A stretch of DNA of 64,000 bases from Undaria pinnatifida. Its lineage: Eukaryota > Sar > Phaeophyceae > Laminariales > Alariaceae. Both the position numbers and the translations under genes were made by a program. The stretch's first letter is position 1, and each line of letters begins with the position of its first letter. Below are positions 55,273 to 64,000 of the stretch, piece after piece. The notes under the pieces are model-generated. The model saw nothing but the letters and a program-made list of their open reading frames with translations. It had not been told where the DNA came from and searched no databases. The DNA lies in contig JABAKD010000029.1 in the NCBI GenBank assembly GCA_012845835.1, positions 1,928,970-1,992,969 of the forward strand, read 5' to 3'.

Positions 55273-55644
55273 TGTTATAAGGCTTAGTTTGGGTAAGCTA
55301 TTGGTTAACCAGTTGCAAGTGGTCAAACGGACTAATACCCCACTAATTCCTTAACAAATGGCGTCGTCGACAGACCATGGGTTTTTGGGTCGTGGGTTCG
55401 ATCCCCACATCCACCATAATAAACTTTTTCAGATTTCCCCATGGCGAACTTGAAAAATACTCTCCCCGGTATACCCAGGAAATGAAACGGCTTGGATATA
55501 TTGACAGGTCCGCCCGTATATCCGGCCGACCTGCTATCCCGCCGTTTCAGGGGGGGAGAGTGTTATAAGGCTTAGTTTGGGTAAGCTATTGGTTAACCTT
55601 TTGCAAGTGGTCAAACGGACTAATACCCCACTAATACCTTAACA
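55273..55644 (+). mobile_element. Miniature LTR (TRIM-like) retroelement, 372 bp
   Basis: Two direct repeats of 84 bp (55273-55356 and 55561-55644) differ at three positions. Both begin TGTTATAAGG and end CCTTAACA, giving TGTTA/TAACA tips. Two bases after the first lies TGGCGTCGTCGAC, in the primer-binding position, starting TGG as such sites do. AGGGGGGGAGAG directly before the second is a polypurine tract. The 204-bp interior has no coding capacity but includes a perfect tRNA T-arm (GTGGG-TTCGATC-CCCAC, 55392-55408). Size and layout fit TRIM elements, which need proteins from full LTR retrotransposons. Confidence 0.8.
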
Positions 55645-56165
55645 ATATGTACATACCATCATGTACTACGCTGTTGGATCACAATGAACGCCCAGCTCAG
55701 GTCAGTCCGGCTATATATAGCCCAGCAGCGCAGCGTAGCGCCGTGCGGAGCCGTGCGGAGCCGTGCGGTGCGGTGCCGTGCCCTTCGCTGCGGTGCTGTG
55801 TCGTGCTGCGCTGTGTGCTTTCTTTCGAACATAGAGCAGTACCTGGTATAACACGTGTTGTTGTGTACTACTCGGAGTACTTGTCTTCTTTCTTCTTTTT
55901 CTACATGTATTTGATCTTTCACGGCCCCCTGTTTTTTCCCCCATGCAACTTACCCCCGTACTGCCGATCAGAACGTAACACCGGTAACAAAAGCACACAG
56001 CACAGCTGAGCACAACAGGGCGATTTGCTCTGCACAAGCACCTCTTGGCATTATCAAATCGCTATTCGCACCAAATCATGGTGGGTCTCTTTTTTCTGCC
56101 CCCTTTACATGTTTTTAGTCTTCCTTGCCTTGCGCGAGCGTAGCGGGCGGCGTCAGCCGCCCGCG
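55645..56165 (-). repeat. Dispersed element R2, copy 3
   Basis: Minus-strand copy in the family order, beginning with GGGCTCCGCTCCGCGGGCGG and CTGACGCCGCCCGCTACGCT, through CATGATTTGGTGCGAATAGC, to TGCTGGGCTATATATAGCCG. It directly abuts the second TRIM LTR. Confidence 0.75.
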
Positions 56166-56329
56166 GAGCGGAGCCCTTGTACACATTTGCAATGATTATC
56201 TCTGTCTCGTTGTTTGTGACCACAAATCGTATGTTGTGCCTGTCGTACCCAGTACTAGGGCATGACATTGCGTTGTCGAATGCATTACGATGCATTATCT
56301 CTGTGTCGTGGCTTGTGACCACAGAGCTG

Positions 56330-56530
56330 ATCTTTCTAGGGTGAAGAATCAGTACGGACACTGGGTGTGCTGGATGTCGACGAGTAGAAGAACGGTTTAA
56401 TGTGAAGAACACACACACACACACACAAAGCTCGTTTCTTGGCATCGGCACGGACACTGGTTGTGCTGGATAGATCAAGGTGGGTGAAAAAATATCAGTG
56501 TAATAATGAATGTGAAGAACACACGCACTT
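56330..56530. repeat. Dispersed repeat family R5, copy with internal duplication
   Basis: CAGTACGGACACTGGGTGTG, CTGGATGTCGACGAGTAG and AACGGTTTAATGTGAAGAAC are followed by a CA run and then a second partial CGGCACGGACACTGG-TGTGCTGGAT. Confidence 0.55.
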
Positions 56531-57300
56531 TTACGAGTTCTGCTGCTGGCCCCTGCGGCTGTGTACTGCAAGTATCAAATTATCTATTATTGCGTTTCCT
56601 GCTGCGTGTTCCACTCAGAATGCTTTAGGGTATTACAGATTAATAACAGCGGCTATCATATTGCTGCTGCTGAAGCCTGCCAGTCTCGTGCGGCTCCATG
56701 CTGCTGTCGGTTTGATATCCAGTCTCCAGGTCGGTGCTCTTGTGCTGTATATTCCGTCTAGATTGAACTTACGCACTTGGTATATTGGTCACTCAACCGG
56801 TCCCGCTCACATCTGACGTATTTGAAGTATTTTTTATGATGTCTGCGGTCTGCTGTCTCAGGTCTGTCTCCTGGTCTCCCGTCCTAACTGCAATAAACGA
56901 TCGCTGGCCATATGGAAAAAAACTCACAGTTGCGCAATCCAAGATGTTCTTCAAGATGACTGCATGACCTCCACCTTCAGACACCGCTGCGCTCCTCCAG
57001 ACAGGGCGAGCAAAGCACCGTCCACACCTGCGAACCTATTCTAGACCAACCAGCTACAACATCATAGAGCAGCAGCTCAAGAGAATGCGGGGGGTTCTCC
57101 AATCCGGGGATAGAACGGAAGAATAGACAATAGATAGAAAGAGGCGTTCTTTTCCTTTTGCACGACCAGGCAGAAAGTGACTTGAAAATAATGAGAACTT
57201 TTTGGTGCTCTTAACGCTACACTCCCGACATGAGTACAAAACACTTGGAATTTATATACAGTTTTACGATACTTGAAAATGGTTTTTTTTAATTTTAAAT
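56531..57300. other. Interval with weak exon signals only
   Basis: A minus-strand stretch at about 56930-57030 reads VDGALLALSGGAQRCLKVE with GC-rich third positions, but usable splice borders in the same frame were not found. Nothing else recognised. Confidence 0.3.
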
Positions 57301-57525
57301 TTATTTATTTTCCAGCCGTTTCACGGGTAAAAGTCGAGGAAAGTGCCGCACAGGTACAACAACACGCAACACATCAGCAGATGAAGCAGCAGATTCACGC
57401 TCATCATAAACGACAGCAACACAGCAGCAGTCATCAAACTTGACAAGACCTTGTTGCAGTGCCCCCAACGCTACGCCAAACGCATACCCACGACAAGGGA
57501 GGAAGAAACAGCTGACGATACCCAC
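57301..57525 (-). CDS. Candidate terminal exon, unknown protein
   Basis: A 74-codon minus-strand frame ends in TAA inside AAATAAATAAA, which could also serve as a polyadenylation signal. It includes YAFGVALGALQQGLVKFDDC, VYDERESAASSADVLRVVVP and LLPVKRLENK. A CAG at 57516 after a pyrimidine-poor stretch is a possible acceptor. It reads like ordinary protein, but no family was recognised and upstream exons are not established. Confidence 0.25.
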   Translation of the reverse strand: MGIVSCFFLPCRGYAFGVALGALQQGLVKFDDCCCVAVVYDERESAASSADVLRVVVPVRHFPRLLPVKRLENK

Positions 57526-57870
57526 GGAACCCTAGGTGACCCAGCTGCGCAGAGAGAGGGTCGGAGAAGGGCCCGTGCCAGGCCGGTTGGATGTTGGAAT
57601 TATTTCGGATGTACCAGCCGTTAGAGAGTGGAAGTATTCGAAACTTACCTGTAAATGCGTGCAGGCAAGACCGAGGCTTATGCCCACCCCGAGGGTCACC
57701 CACGCCCGCTTCTCTCTCCGAACACTGGTCCCTCTCGACGGGGGTGGCGGCGCTCTCTAAAGCAGAGAAACTCGCTGGTGTTGATGTATTTTTCTCCACG
57801 GCAGCAGAAGGTAACTAAAGCTTCGCCTGTTGAACTCTTGCTTTGATGTCTGTTTGCTCTTTTCTGCAGA

Positions 57871-57996
57871 ATGCCATCATCGCTGAGCGTCGTACCCGCC
57901 GACACTGTGCTGGCTGTTGCCATCAAGGATGCTACCAAGACTACATCCACCGTCAACCCCGCGAGGATCACGACGGCGGTGCAGAAGATGCGGCCG
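57871..57996 (+). CDS. Candidate first coding exon of Ala-rich protein gene
   Basis: An ATG one base after a strong acceptor (GCTCTTTTCTGCAG) opens 42 codons in phase 0 and ends CGGCCG/GTGAGC. The sequence begins MPSSLSVVPADTVLAVAIKD and nearly every codon has C or G at position three. A preceding segment (57665-57808) also looks exon-like, with donor GCAGAAG/GTAACT, but its protein frame meets a stop if joined, so it may be a 5' untranslated exon. A further exon-like stretch ends at 58463 with GGGTACAAG/GTATGG in phase 0. Linkage to the large exon at 61110 is inferred from strand, phase and composition. Confidence 0.45.
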
Positions 57997-58734
57997 GTGA
58001 GCTCCCTTCGAGCTCTTGAATCTCATCCCACGAAGCAACGTAGTGCCGGTAGTAGTACAAGGTTGAACAAATTTGCATGCATACGAGATGAACGGAAAAA
58101 TACCACGTTTTTCGTGAAAAATAGACTCGCCGCGTCTTTTCGTACTTTATTTTCAAGATTCTTGTCGAGTTGTCTGTCCTCAGTATCAGTCATCGTCGTC
58201 GCCCGCTATGTGGTTCTATTTCAAGACGTCTGTCGATAGTCGTCAGTATCAGTATCGTCGTTCGTCGACGTCTTCGTTTGTTGTTGGAATCGAACTGCCG
58301 TACTTCGACCTGTCTCTCGGCGTGTGTCGCTTCGATAAAAACTGCTGGACCCCCCTCCGTCGAACGCACGATACTCTCCCCCGTCGATCCCCCATCGGCG
58401 CTCTCCCGCGAGACTATCTCCGAGTTGATCACGTTTGAACTCGAATTCACTCTCGGGTACAAGGTATGGAGCCTTGATTGTGAACACACGAAGAAAGTAT
58501 AATCGTTTTTGGTCGATTTCCCCTATTAATTTAACTTAGTTTTACAAGGTGGCAGCAAACTGAAATACGCACGCACCCCCTGTCGACTTTGCCACGTTTT
58601 CAACATTGACATTCATACAGAACGCAGCATCAGCAGCAGCTGTATCATACCTCATACCTGGTACCTGGTAACATACGTAAATCAGAAATACGAACTCAAT
58701 TTCCGTGTCGATAATTAACATTTTCTATCGCAAT

Positions 58735-58935
58735 TCGATGTGAGTCGACGAGAGAAGGAAGGACTAAAGTCTTCTCGCGATAAAAATGCTCGTGCCGTAG
58801 TGGGGAGGGGGGAGAAGAGCCTGCTTACCTGTTTTACTGCAAGCAGTGTCCTTGGATTTGAGTTACGTCTACTCAGTACGAATCTAGGGAGGGAGAAGGA
58901 GAAAAAAAAAAGTGCGAAGACATAAGACGGGATGA
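58735..58935 (-). repeat. Dispersed repeat family R1, copy 4
   Basis: The minus strand has CTTCGCACTTTTTTTTTCTC, GTAACTCAAATCCAAGG, AGCAGGCTCTTCTCCCCCCT and TTTTTATCGCGAGAAGACTT. It lies in the inferred intron of the Ala-rich gene. Confidence 0.65.
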
Positions 58936-59089
58936 GGAAAAGAAGACCAAAAGAAGAAAAAAGTTATGGCCGCGACATTTTGCTACGAATGCATAGCGAT
59001 CGCGCTCACCGCCAGAGAGCACGCAAAGAGGGAGAAGGCAACGCTGATTTTTCTTTTGCTCATCCTGGGCTCAGCCGAGTCGGCTCATG

Positions 59090-59300
59090 ACATCTACGTA
59101 TTATGTTCACACTTTTTCTTTCTCTTTCTCCCTCCCTGAACATATGTAGCCGGAACTCATCAAATCCAGGAGTACTACTTGTAAGCAGGCTTTCCCCCGT
59201 CCTCACTAGGGTACGTGCCTTCAATTTTATCGCGAGAAGCGAGAAGAGTTCAGCCCTTTCTTCCCTCATGGACTCGCATTGAATCGCTAATAATGCTGCT
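59090..59300 (+). repeat. Dispersed repeat family R1, copy 5
   Basis: TTTCTCCCTCCCTGAACATA, ACTCATCAAATCCAGG, TAAGCAGGCTTTCCCCCG, GTACGTGCCTTCAATTTTAT and CGCGAGAAG. With copy 4, it forms an inverted pair about 170 bases apart. Confidence 0.65.
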
Positions 59301-59799
59301 TCTGTATCGACGTGTTGCATTGAAATCAAAAAGCAAATACAAGCCGACAATCTCGTGATTCCATTTATTTTCCGACGGCGCCCTCTCACACAAAACACAC
59401 AACAAGCCCAAGTGGGCAACCCTGATAAGATATTCATACCAATACGTTCGTACCGGGACATATCATACGTACGTACCGGTACATGTCATACGTACGTACT
59501 TGACTTACCTCACTTGTCAGCTTATACAGCGAAATTCCCGTGCAAGATTCTCGCACAGCTCGTGCTTGTAGTGCCAGATATTTATCTGTAAGCCCCCTCC
59601 CCCCCGCCCCCTCCATCTCCGCCGTCCGCACCATCGCCTAGACCTAGCACCACACGTATAGTAAGCTCCTACCAGGTATACATTTATGCGACCTCAAGTG
59701 GTTGGAATTCCCCCCCCCCCTCCCCGCTCCCCCTGAGTTCCCCCCCCCCCCCCCCCCCTTTTCGAAAACTCCGGGATATAATAAACTGATGCATTCCTT

Positions 59800-60110
59800 C
59801 CACAACCGTCAGATTTGTCCCCTCACCGGTTATGCGACTTACAGGATATACTTCATAAACTAATCGGTGTCCTTCCACAGCGGTCACACTTTGTCCCCCT
59901 CAAAAACGAGTTTTACAGCAGTTTCCGCGCACAGATCGGTTAACATCACCCTGTTGACCCTGGTACAAGCTACACTGTAGTTACAAGGGGAGTCGCCGAC
60001 CTATATCCTTAATGAGGACACACCCAGTAATACGCGCGATCGGAGTATCGAACACAGCTTGCAAAGATGAGTTTCGACGAAATCTTCAATCTCACAGCGG
60101 GGGTGTAATT
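59800..60110 (+). repeat. Dispersed repeat family R3, long copy 1
   Basis: TTTGTCCCCCTCAAAAACG, CATCACCCTGTTGACCC, AAGGGGAGTCGCCGACC, ATATCCTTAATGAGGACACA, CGCGCGATCGGAGTATCG, and CAGCTTGCAAAGATGAGT then AATCTCACAGC. This is the most complete member of the most frequent family in the window. Confidence 0.75.
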
Positions 60111-60334
60111 TATTTTTATAATGTCTGTATGTATCTTGTTACTGGCATCTGATACCAGGTACCAGATACTAGAGATACCACAGGTACAACTGCTGTAGTA
60201 CCGATATCTGACACAGGTATCAGATGGTACCAGGTAGCTGGTGCATGGTATGACATGTGCGTATACGAGCGTCTTCAACTGCTGTGTATCAGGTACTACT
60301 GCTGTTGTGCATGTGTTGGTATGTGCCTATAATA

Positions 60335-60545
60335 TTATTCGTGCACAGATCGATAAACATCACGCTGTTGACCCCTTTACAAGCTAGACTAACTGTAGTT
60401 GTAAGGGGAGTCGCCGACCCATATCCTTAATGAGGATACACACCCAGTAATACGCGCGGTCGGAGTATCACATACAAGCTTGCAAAGATTCGACAATATC
60501 TTTGATCTCACAGCTGGAGTGTATTTTTATTTTTCATAATATGAT
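60335..60545 (+). repeat. Dispersed repeat family R3, long copy 2
   Basis: Same order as copy 1 about 410 bases downstream, in direct orientation: CGTGCACAGATCG, AAGGGGAGTCGCCGACCC, CGCGCGGTCGGAGTATCAC, AAGCTTGCAAAGAT and GATCTCACAGCTG. Confidence 0.75.
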
Positions 60546-61109
60546 TCACCAGTACCAGGTACGACAGCAACGCGACGTGCAGTTTGTCTATGAAAATACG
60601 TGGATGTGTGGTGAGCTTAAGCTTTATTTTTCCCCATCCGCGGAAGGATGAAAAAAGAAAACCGAGCAAAACAAGACCGCAGCAGAGTACCCAGGGGAGC
60701 ACACAAAAAGAGATAATAGAGACATACTACTTAAAAGGTAAACAAGAAGAGGGAACCGGAGCGTTGTGATTTGCGAAGCGAGAGAATGGAGTGTTTTTTT
60801 CCAAGTAAAGTTGTTTTACTTAGTTTTAATAACCCCCTGTCTGGCTCCGAAAAAAGAAATGTAGACTCGTAAAAAAAAATTCACGGTAGTTCTCCGCTGG
60901 AGTACCTGGTGTAATATTTAAATTTTGAAGTTTGGGTCTTTGTTTTTGGCTGATGTCGTTCACATTTGCTCTCGTACTCTTATCATACACTTCGAAGTAT
61001 ATGCGCGATGCCTTGCTTGTCGGGCAAAACCACGCGCTACATATATACGGCGGCGCCCTCACCCCGCCGCCCCGCCGCCCGCCTCCGACCAAATGCCAAA
61101 AAATTGCAG

Positions 61110-62123
61110 GACTGGTCCGTCAACAAACGCCGCGTCAAGAGACTGCTACGCTCGATGAACAACGATGCCTGGAAAGCCGCCGTAAATCCCTCACTCGGAT
61201 TTGCCGCCGCCAGCTCTTCGAGCGAACCGGCAACAACAACAACCACCTCCGCCGCCGCCGCAGCCGCCTCCGCCGCGGCCACCGCCACCGTAGAGGCAGA
61301 AACGGGAGGAGGGGATGCGCCACCCCCACCCCCGCCCGCGGGCGCCAACCTTCGCCGAAAGGAGGCCGTGAAAGCGGCGAGGACGGCGAAAGCTGCCGAG
61401 AAGGCTGCCGCCGCAAAAGCGACCGCGGCGAAAGCGGCCGCGGAAGGCGCCAGCTTCCGTCGCGACGCCCGGGACATCTGTGACACCGCCCCGGCGTCTC
61501 CGGGGTCGCCGCCGGCGGTCTCCACTGTCAGCGCGACGATGACGAAGTTCACGTTAACTAGTGCTGTCTCGGCGACAAATCCCGCGCCTGCTCTGATGCC
61601 GAAAGGACGCATGCCCGTGCCTGCCGCAGCGGCGGCGGTGACTTCGTCGGCGGCTGTGACACCCGCCGACGCCGCCGCTCCTTGGGACGCGGTCCCCGGC
61701 AAGGTTAGCGCTGCTGCTACTACCGCCGACGCCGCCGCTGACTGCGGAGATGGTGGTCCAGACGGACCCCTAACCGAGAGCCTCAAGCTCGAACCAAGCT
61801 TGGAACTGGAGCCGGGGGTGGACCTGAAAGCCGACCTAGGGATCGCTCCCGCTGATAAGGGTACCACGAATGGCGAGGACGGGGGGGACGGGGGGGCAGG
61901 GACGGGGGCCGGCTTGGGCGTTGAAATTGGCGCAAGCGGGAGGTCGGAAGCGAGCGGACGCTCTGAAGACCTCGGGTTCGAGATGATCGACAAGGCAGAA
62001 GCTGTGGGGGCGGCGGCTGCTGGGGCGGTCGGGTCGGGAACGCCTCCGGAGGAGGCGGGGGATGCTTCGCTCGGCGTCGGTAAGGCGCGCAAAGGGTGGT
62101 CGTGGGCATGGAACCGGAGCTAA
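61110..62123 (+). CDS. Last exon of an Ala/Lys-rich protein of unknown function
   Basis: An acceptor AAAAATTGCAG/GACTGG opens 337 codons in phase 0, ending in TAA at 62121. It begins DWSVNKRRVKRLLRSMNNDA, a basic helical segment. Next come a Ser/Thr/Ala run, a short proline run, a long Ala/Lys/Arg helix (REAVKAARTAKAAEKAAAAK-like, about residues 90-125) and an Ala/Pro/Val-rich middle. The acidic Gly/Glu-rich end closes with GVGKARKGWSWAWNRS. Codon third positions are strongly G/C. The opposite strand is also open for 351 codons, as expected of Ala/Gly-rich GC sequence. No enzyme domain seen. The basic start and alternating charge suggest a nuclear or scaffold protein, but this is a guess from composition. 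Confidence 0.65.
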   Translation, partial: DWSVNKRRVKRLLRSMNNDAWKAAVNPSLGFAAASSSSEPATTTTTSAAAAAASAAATATVEAETGGGDAPPPPPPAGANLRRKEAVKAARTAKAAEKAAAAKATAAKAAAEGASFRRDARDICDTAPASPGSPPAVSTVSATMTKFTLTSAVSATNPAPALMPKGRMPVPAAAAAVTSSAAVTPADAAAPWDAVPGKVSAAATTADAAADCGDGGPDGPLTESLKLEPSLELEPGVDLKADLGIAPADKGTTNGEDGGDGGAGTGAGLGVEIGASGRSEASGRSEDLGFEMIDKAEAVGAAAAGAVGSGTPPEEAGDASLGVGKARKGWSWAWNRS

Positions 62124-64000
62124 GATAGGTTTCGGCGACATTTTGTATCTATTTTTTGTTGTCTATTTTGTGTATTTTTGTCTATTTTTGTAGAAGTGTT
62201 TTCCGCTTCCTCCTGTATCCCCCCCCCCCACCCCCCCACCCCGTCTTTTTGGGGGGGAAAGGGTCGAGGGTGGGGGGAGAGAAGGGATGGATTGATTTTG
62301 TTCGGTTGTATGTATTGGTAGGGCGCCAAGCGTGCGAGAGATGGAGTATTAATAGTAGTTTGTATCAGGTCATAAGGCACGCAGGGGAGTGAAGAGGAGG
62401 AAGATTGGTTGTTGAAAGCGTGCGGTGGGCGGCCACCGTAGTGGCTTTGTCGGGGGCTTGCGTTCTGTGGCCTTCAGGAGACATTCAGGGCATATCCCCG
62501 GGTTTCATAGCCCTTATTTCGTACCACGTTTTGTTTGCCTTGGCTGGACAGGAGGGCATGGCTATGTGGCCTGTACCCATCACCTCGGCAACATCACTCA
62601 CACGTCGTAATCCTTTGGTTTTCTGTGTGGACATGTTGATCGTTTTCGGGGGATGGGGGCAATTGGCTGGCGCGAGAAGGGGAGTTGCAGTTGCAGTGAT
62701 AAGGTGTGGAGGTGCCGCCGATTGGACCCCCCCCCCCCCGCCCCCCCCCGTCTACATTTTACCATTCACCTGACGTTGCTAAATGTGCGAGGTTTTTGGG
62801 TGCCACCTGGTCCACTCAAATTTCACCATTATGATGTCGGCAGGGCGTTGACAAGATATGGAAGCACTGGCGGTTGTGGGGGAGGGGTGAAAGTCCGCCG
62901 CAGGGTTAGTTGTGGTTCCTTGAGCGGCGACCTCGGGCTACATACGAGTTTAAACTGGCTTGGCTACAGTAAAATCGATTTTCGTGGTGGTTGGCGTTCA
63001 CTCGTTATTTCCGCCCGGTTGCAAAGCAAGGCACACACGCAGCTTCGCGGCGAGGGCGCCAAAAGATTTTGCATCACGGGCTGCTATTGACATACCACCC
63101 TGTTCGGAGACGCGAGTGCAGTATGAGTATTAGTATGAATATCAAACGGTCCTTGCATTTCCGGGCAGAGTGGGGGTCGCTACGTAAAATTCGATTCGTT
63201 TCGGGCGCCGTATATATTATACTTTTCAGGGTATAAGTTTGTACATAAAAATGTCGCGCTATACTAGTAAAGAAACATTTTATTTCTGAATAAGGGGGAC
63301 AGAAGGCGTTTCTGGGGGATAGGTTGGGCGAGGCATGGAAGCTTCTCGCTGCTAGATATTACAGGGCCGCGTTTGCGGCTCGCGAAATGGCGCACGGCTA
63401 GGCGTGTTTACTGGTCTACTTTTTCCATGCGTACGTAATTTTAACCATCCGCTGTTCCCTGGTTTCGGTTTTGGAGGGGGTTCACGAGAATACATCGTAA
63501 TGAGGCGTTACCCCCCTTGAGATTCGGCGATGAGGCGGGCCACGTTCGAAGGGTAGGAAGCAGCGGCTTACGTGATGTTGTGTTATTCCGCCCGTGCACC
63601 CGTTAGTCTTGCTGCGGTCAGTTGGCGGGCTCGGTTTTGTTGATATGGTGGCCTCTCGTTTTGTTTTGTATATGGAGGTCAGGGGGAGGACAAAAAAACA
63701 AGCAAAAAATAACCTTGGGTCTAGAGGATTCGGGGGGGGGGGAGATGGGCGTCGCGGGAGTTTGGGTGACGGGGGATTTAGGGTGAAAGTTATATTTGTA
63801 TGTACAGCAGACAGACTTTGCGCGGTGCGCGGTAGGCATGTGCAAGAGAGCCTCTCGTTGGTGTCGCTCACGTTGTAGAGTCGTTCAGAGGAGAAGAGGA
63901 CGAAAACAAAAAAAATGCTAGGGCAGTGGGAGGGAGGAAAGGAGGGGGGGAGGGAGGGTATAAGGGAGCGAGGGAGGGGGTTGATGACAATCAATGCACG
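62124..64000. other. 3' flank of the Ala-rich gene
   Basis: Probably a long 3' untranslated region at first (T-rich at 62150-62200, C- and G-runs at 62220-62280), then unassigned sequence. Open frames at 62405-62773 and 62653-63090 (plus) and 63994-63482 (minus) depend on homopolymer runs and show no domain. Confidence 0.4.

Noticed and set aside
55380..55416. Complete tRNA gene in the TRIM interior
   Set aside because: T-arm and 3' acceptor strand are present, but the matching 5' acceptor strand and D arm are missing.
61037..62092. 351-codon minus-strand Ala/Ser/Pro-rich frame
   Set aside because: Mirror of the GC-rich plus-strand exon, which has the acceptor, basic start and natural C-terminus.

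Overview
The window looks like a eukaryotic nuclear genome and is dominated by repeats. The reasons are GT-AG introns, trinucleotide microsatellites, tRNA-like SINE heads, LTR-like, LINE and MITE-type elements, and a short interstitial TTAGGG-type tract. There are no bacterial-style operons, ribosome binding sites or compact gene arrays. The few exon candidates are Ala/Gly/Pro/Ser-rich with C or G at third codon positions. That composition, together with the dense short repeats, would suit a multicellular or microbial alga such as a brown alga or another stramenopile. This taxonomic placement is an inference, not something the sequence proves.

Layout. 0.2-9.8 kb holds a compound trinucleotide microsatellite and then a long non-LTR retrotransposon with a restriction-like endonuclease. 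It has a damaged upstream half carrying several RING-like zinc-binding modules, a near-intact reverse transcriptase frame, and a TAA-repeat tail. 10.8-14.1 kb holds an LTR-like fragment, a minus-strand J-domain (DnaJ-like) gene whose second exon lies in a three-copy tandem repeat, and a divergent plus-strand candidate exon. 14-27 kb is repeat-rich and almost geneless: a 166-bp MITE with perfect inverted ends, copies of several short families, an ATCGAT-rich tract and a 360-bp microsatellite. 27.4-29.1 kb holds two minus-strand candidate exons. 31.8-32.8 kb is a 5'-truncated LINE. 34.7-36.1 kb is a minisatellite. 36.9-37.2 kb is a TGGGA satellite. 39.5-41.3 kb is an element with long inverted repeats. 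42.7-43.8 kb is an internally deleted LINE. 45-56 kb is a nested cluster: tRNA-derived SINE-like copies, a full-length RTE-like LINE with an uninterrupted 1260-codon frame, a hAT-type non-autonomous transposon inserted into a SINE copy with an exact 8-bp duplication, and a miniature LTR (TRIM-like) element. 57.9-62.1 kb holds exons of one plus-strand host gene encoding an Ala/Lys-rich protein of unknown function.

The host genes show no shared pathway. The most informative structures are the mobile elements and a 9-base word, TACCAGGTA or its complement, which occurs 23 times where about 0.5 would be expected by chance. The best candidates for something undescribed are the RING-bearing retrotransposon, the hAT element with its 41-bp subterminal repeats, the TRIM-like element with tRNA-like pieces, the tandem J-domain exon, and this dispersed word.
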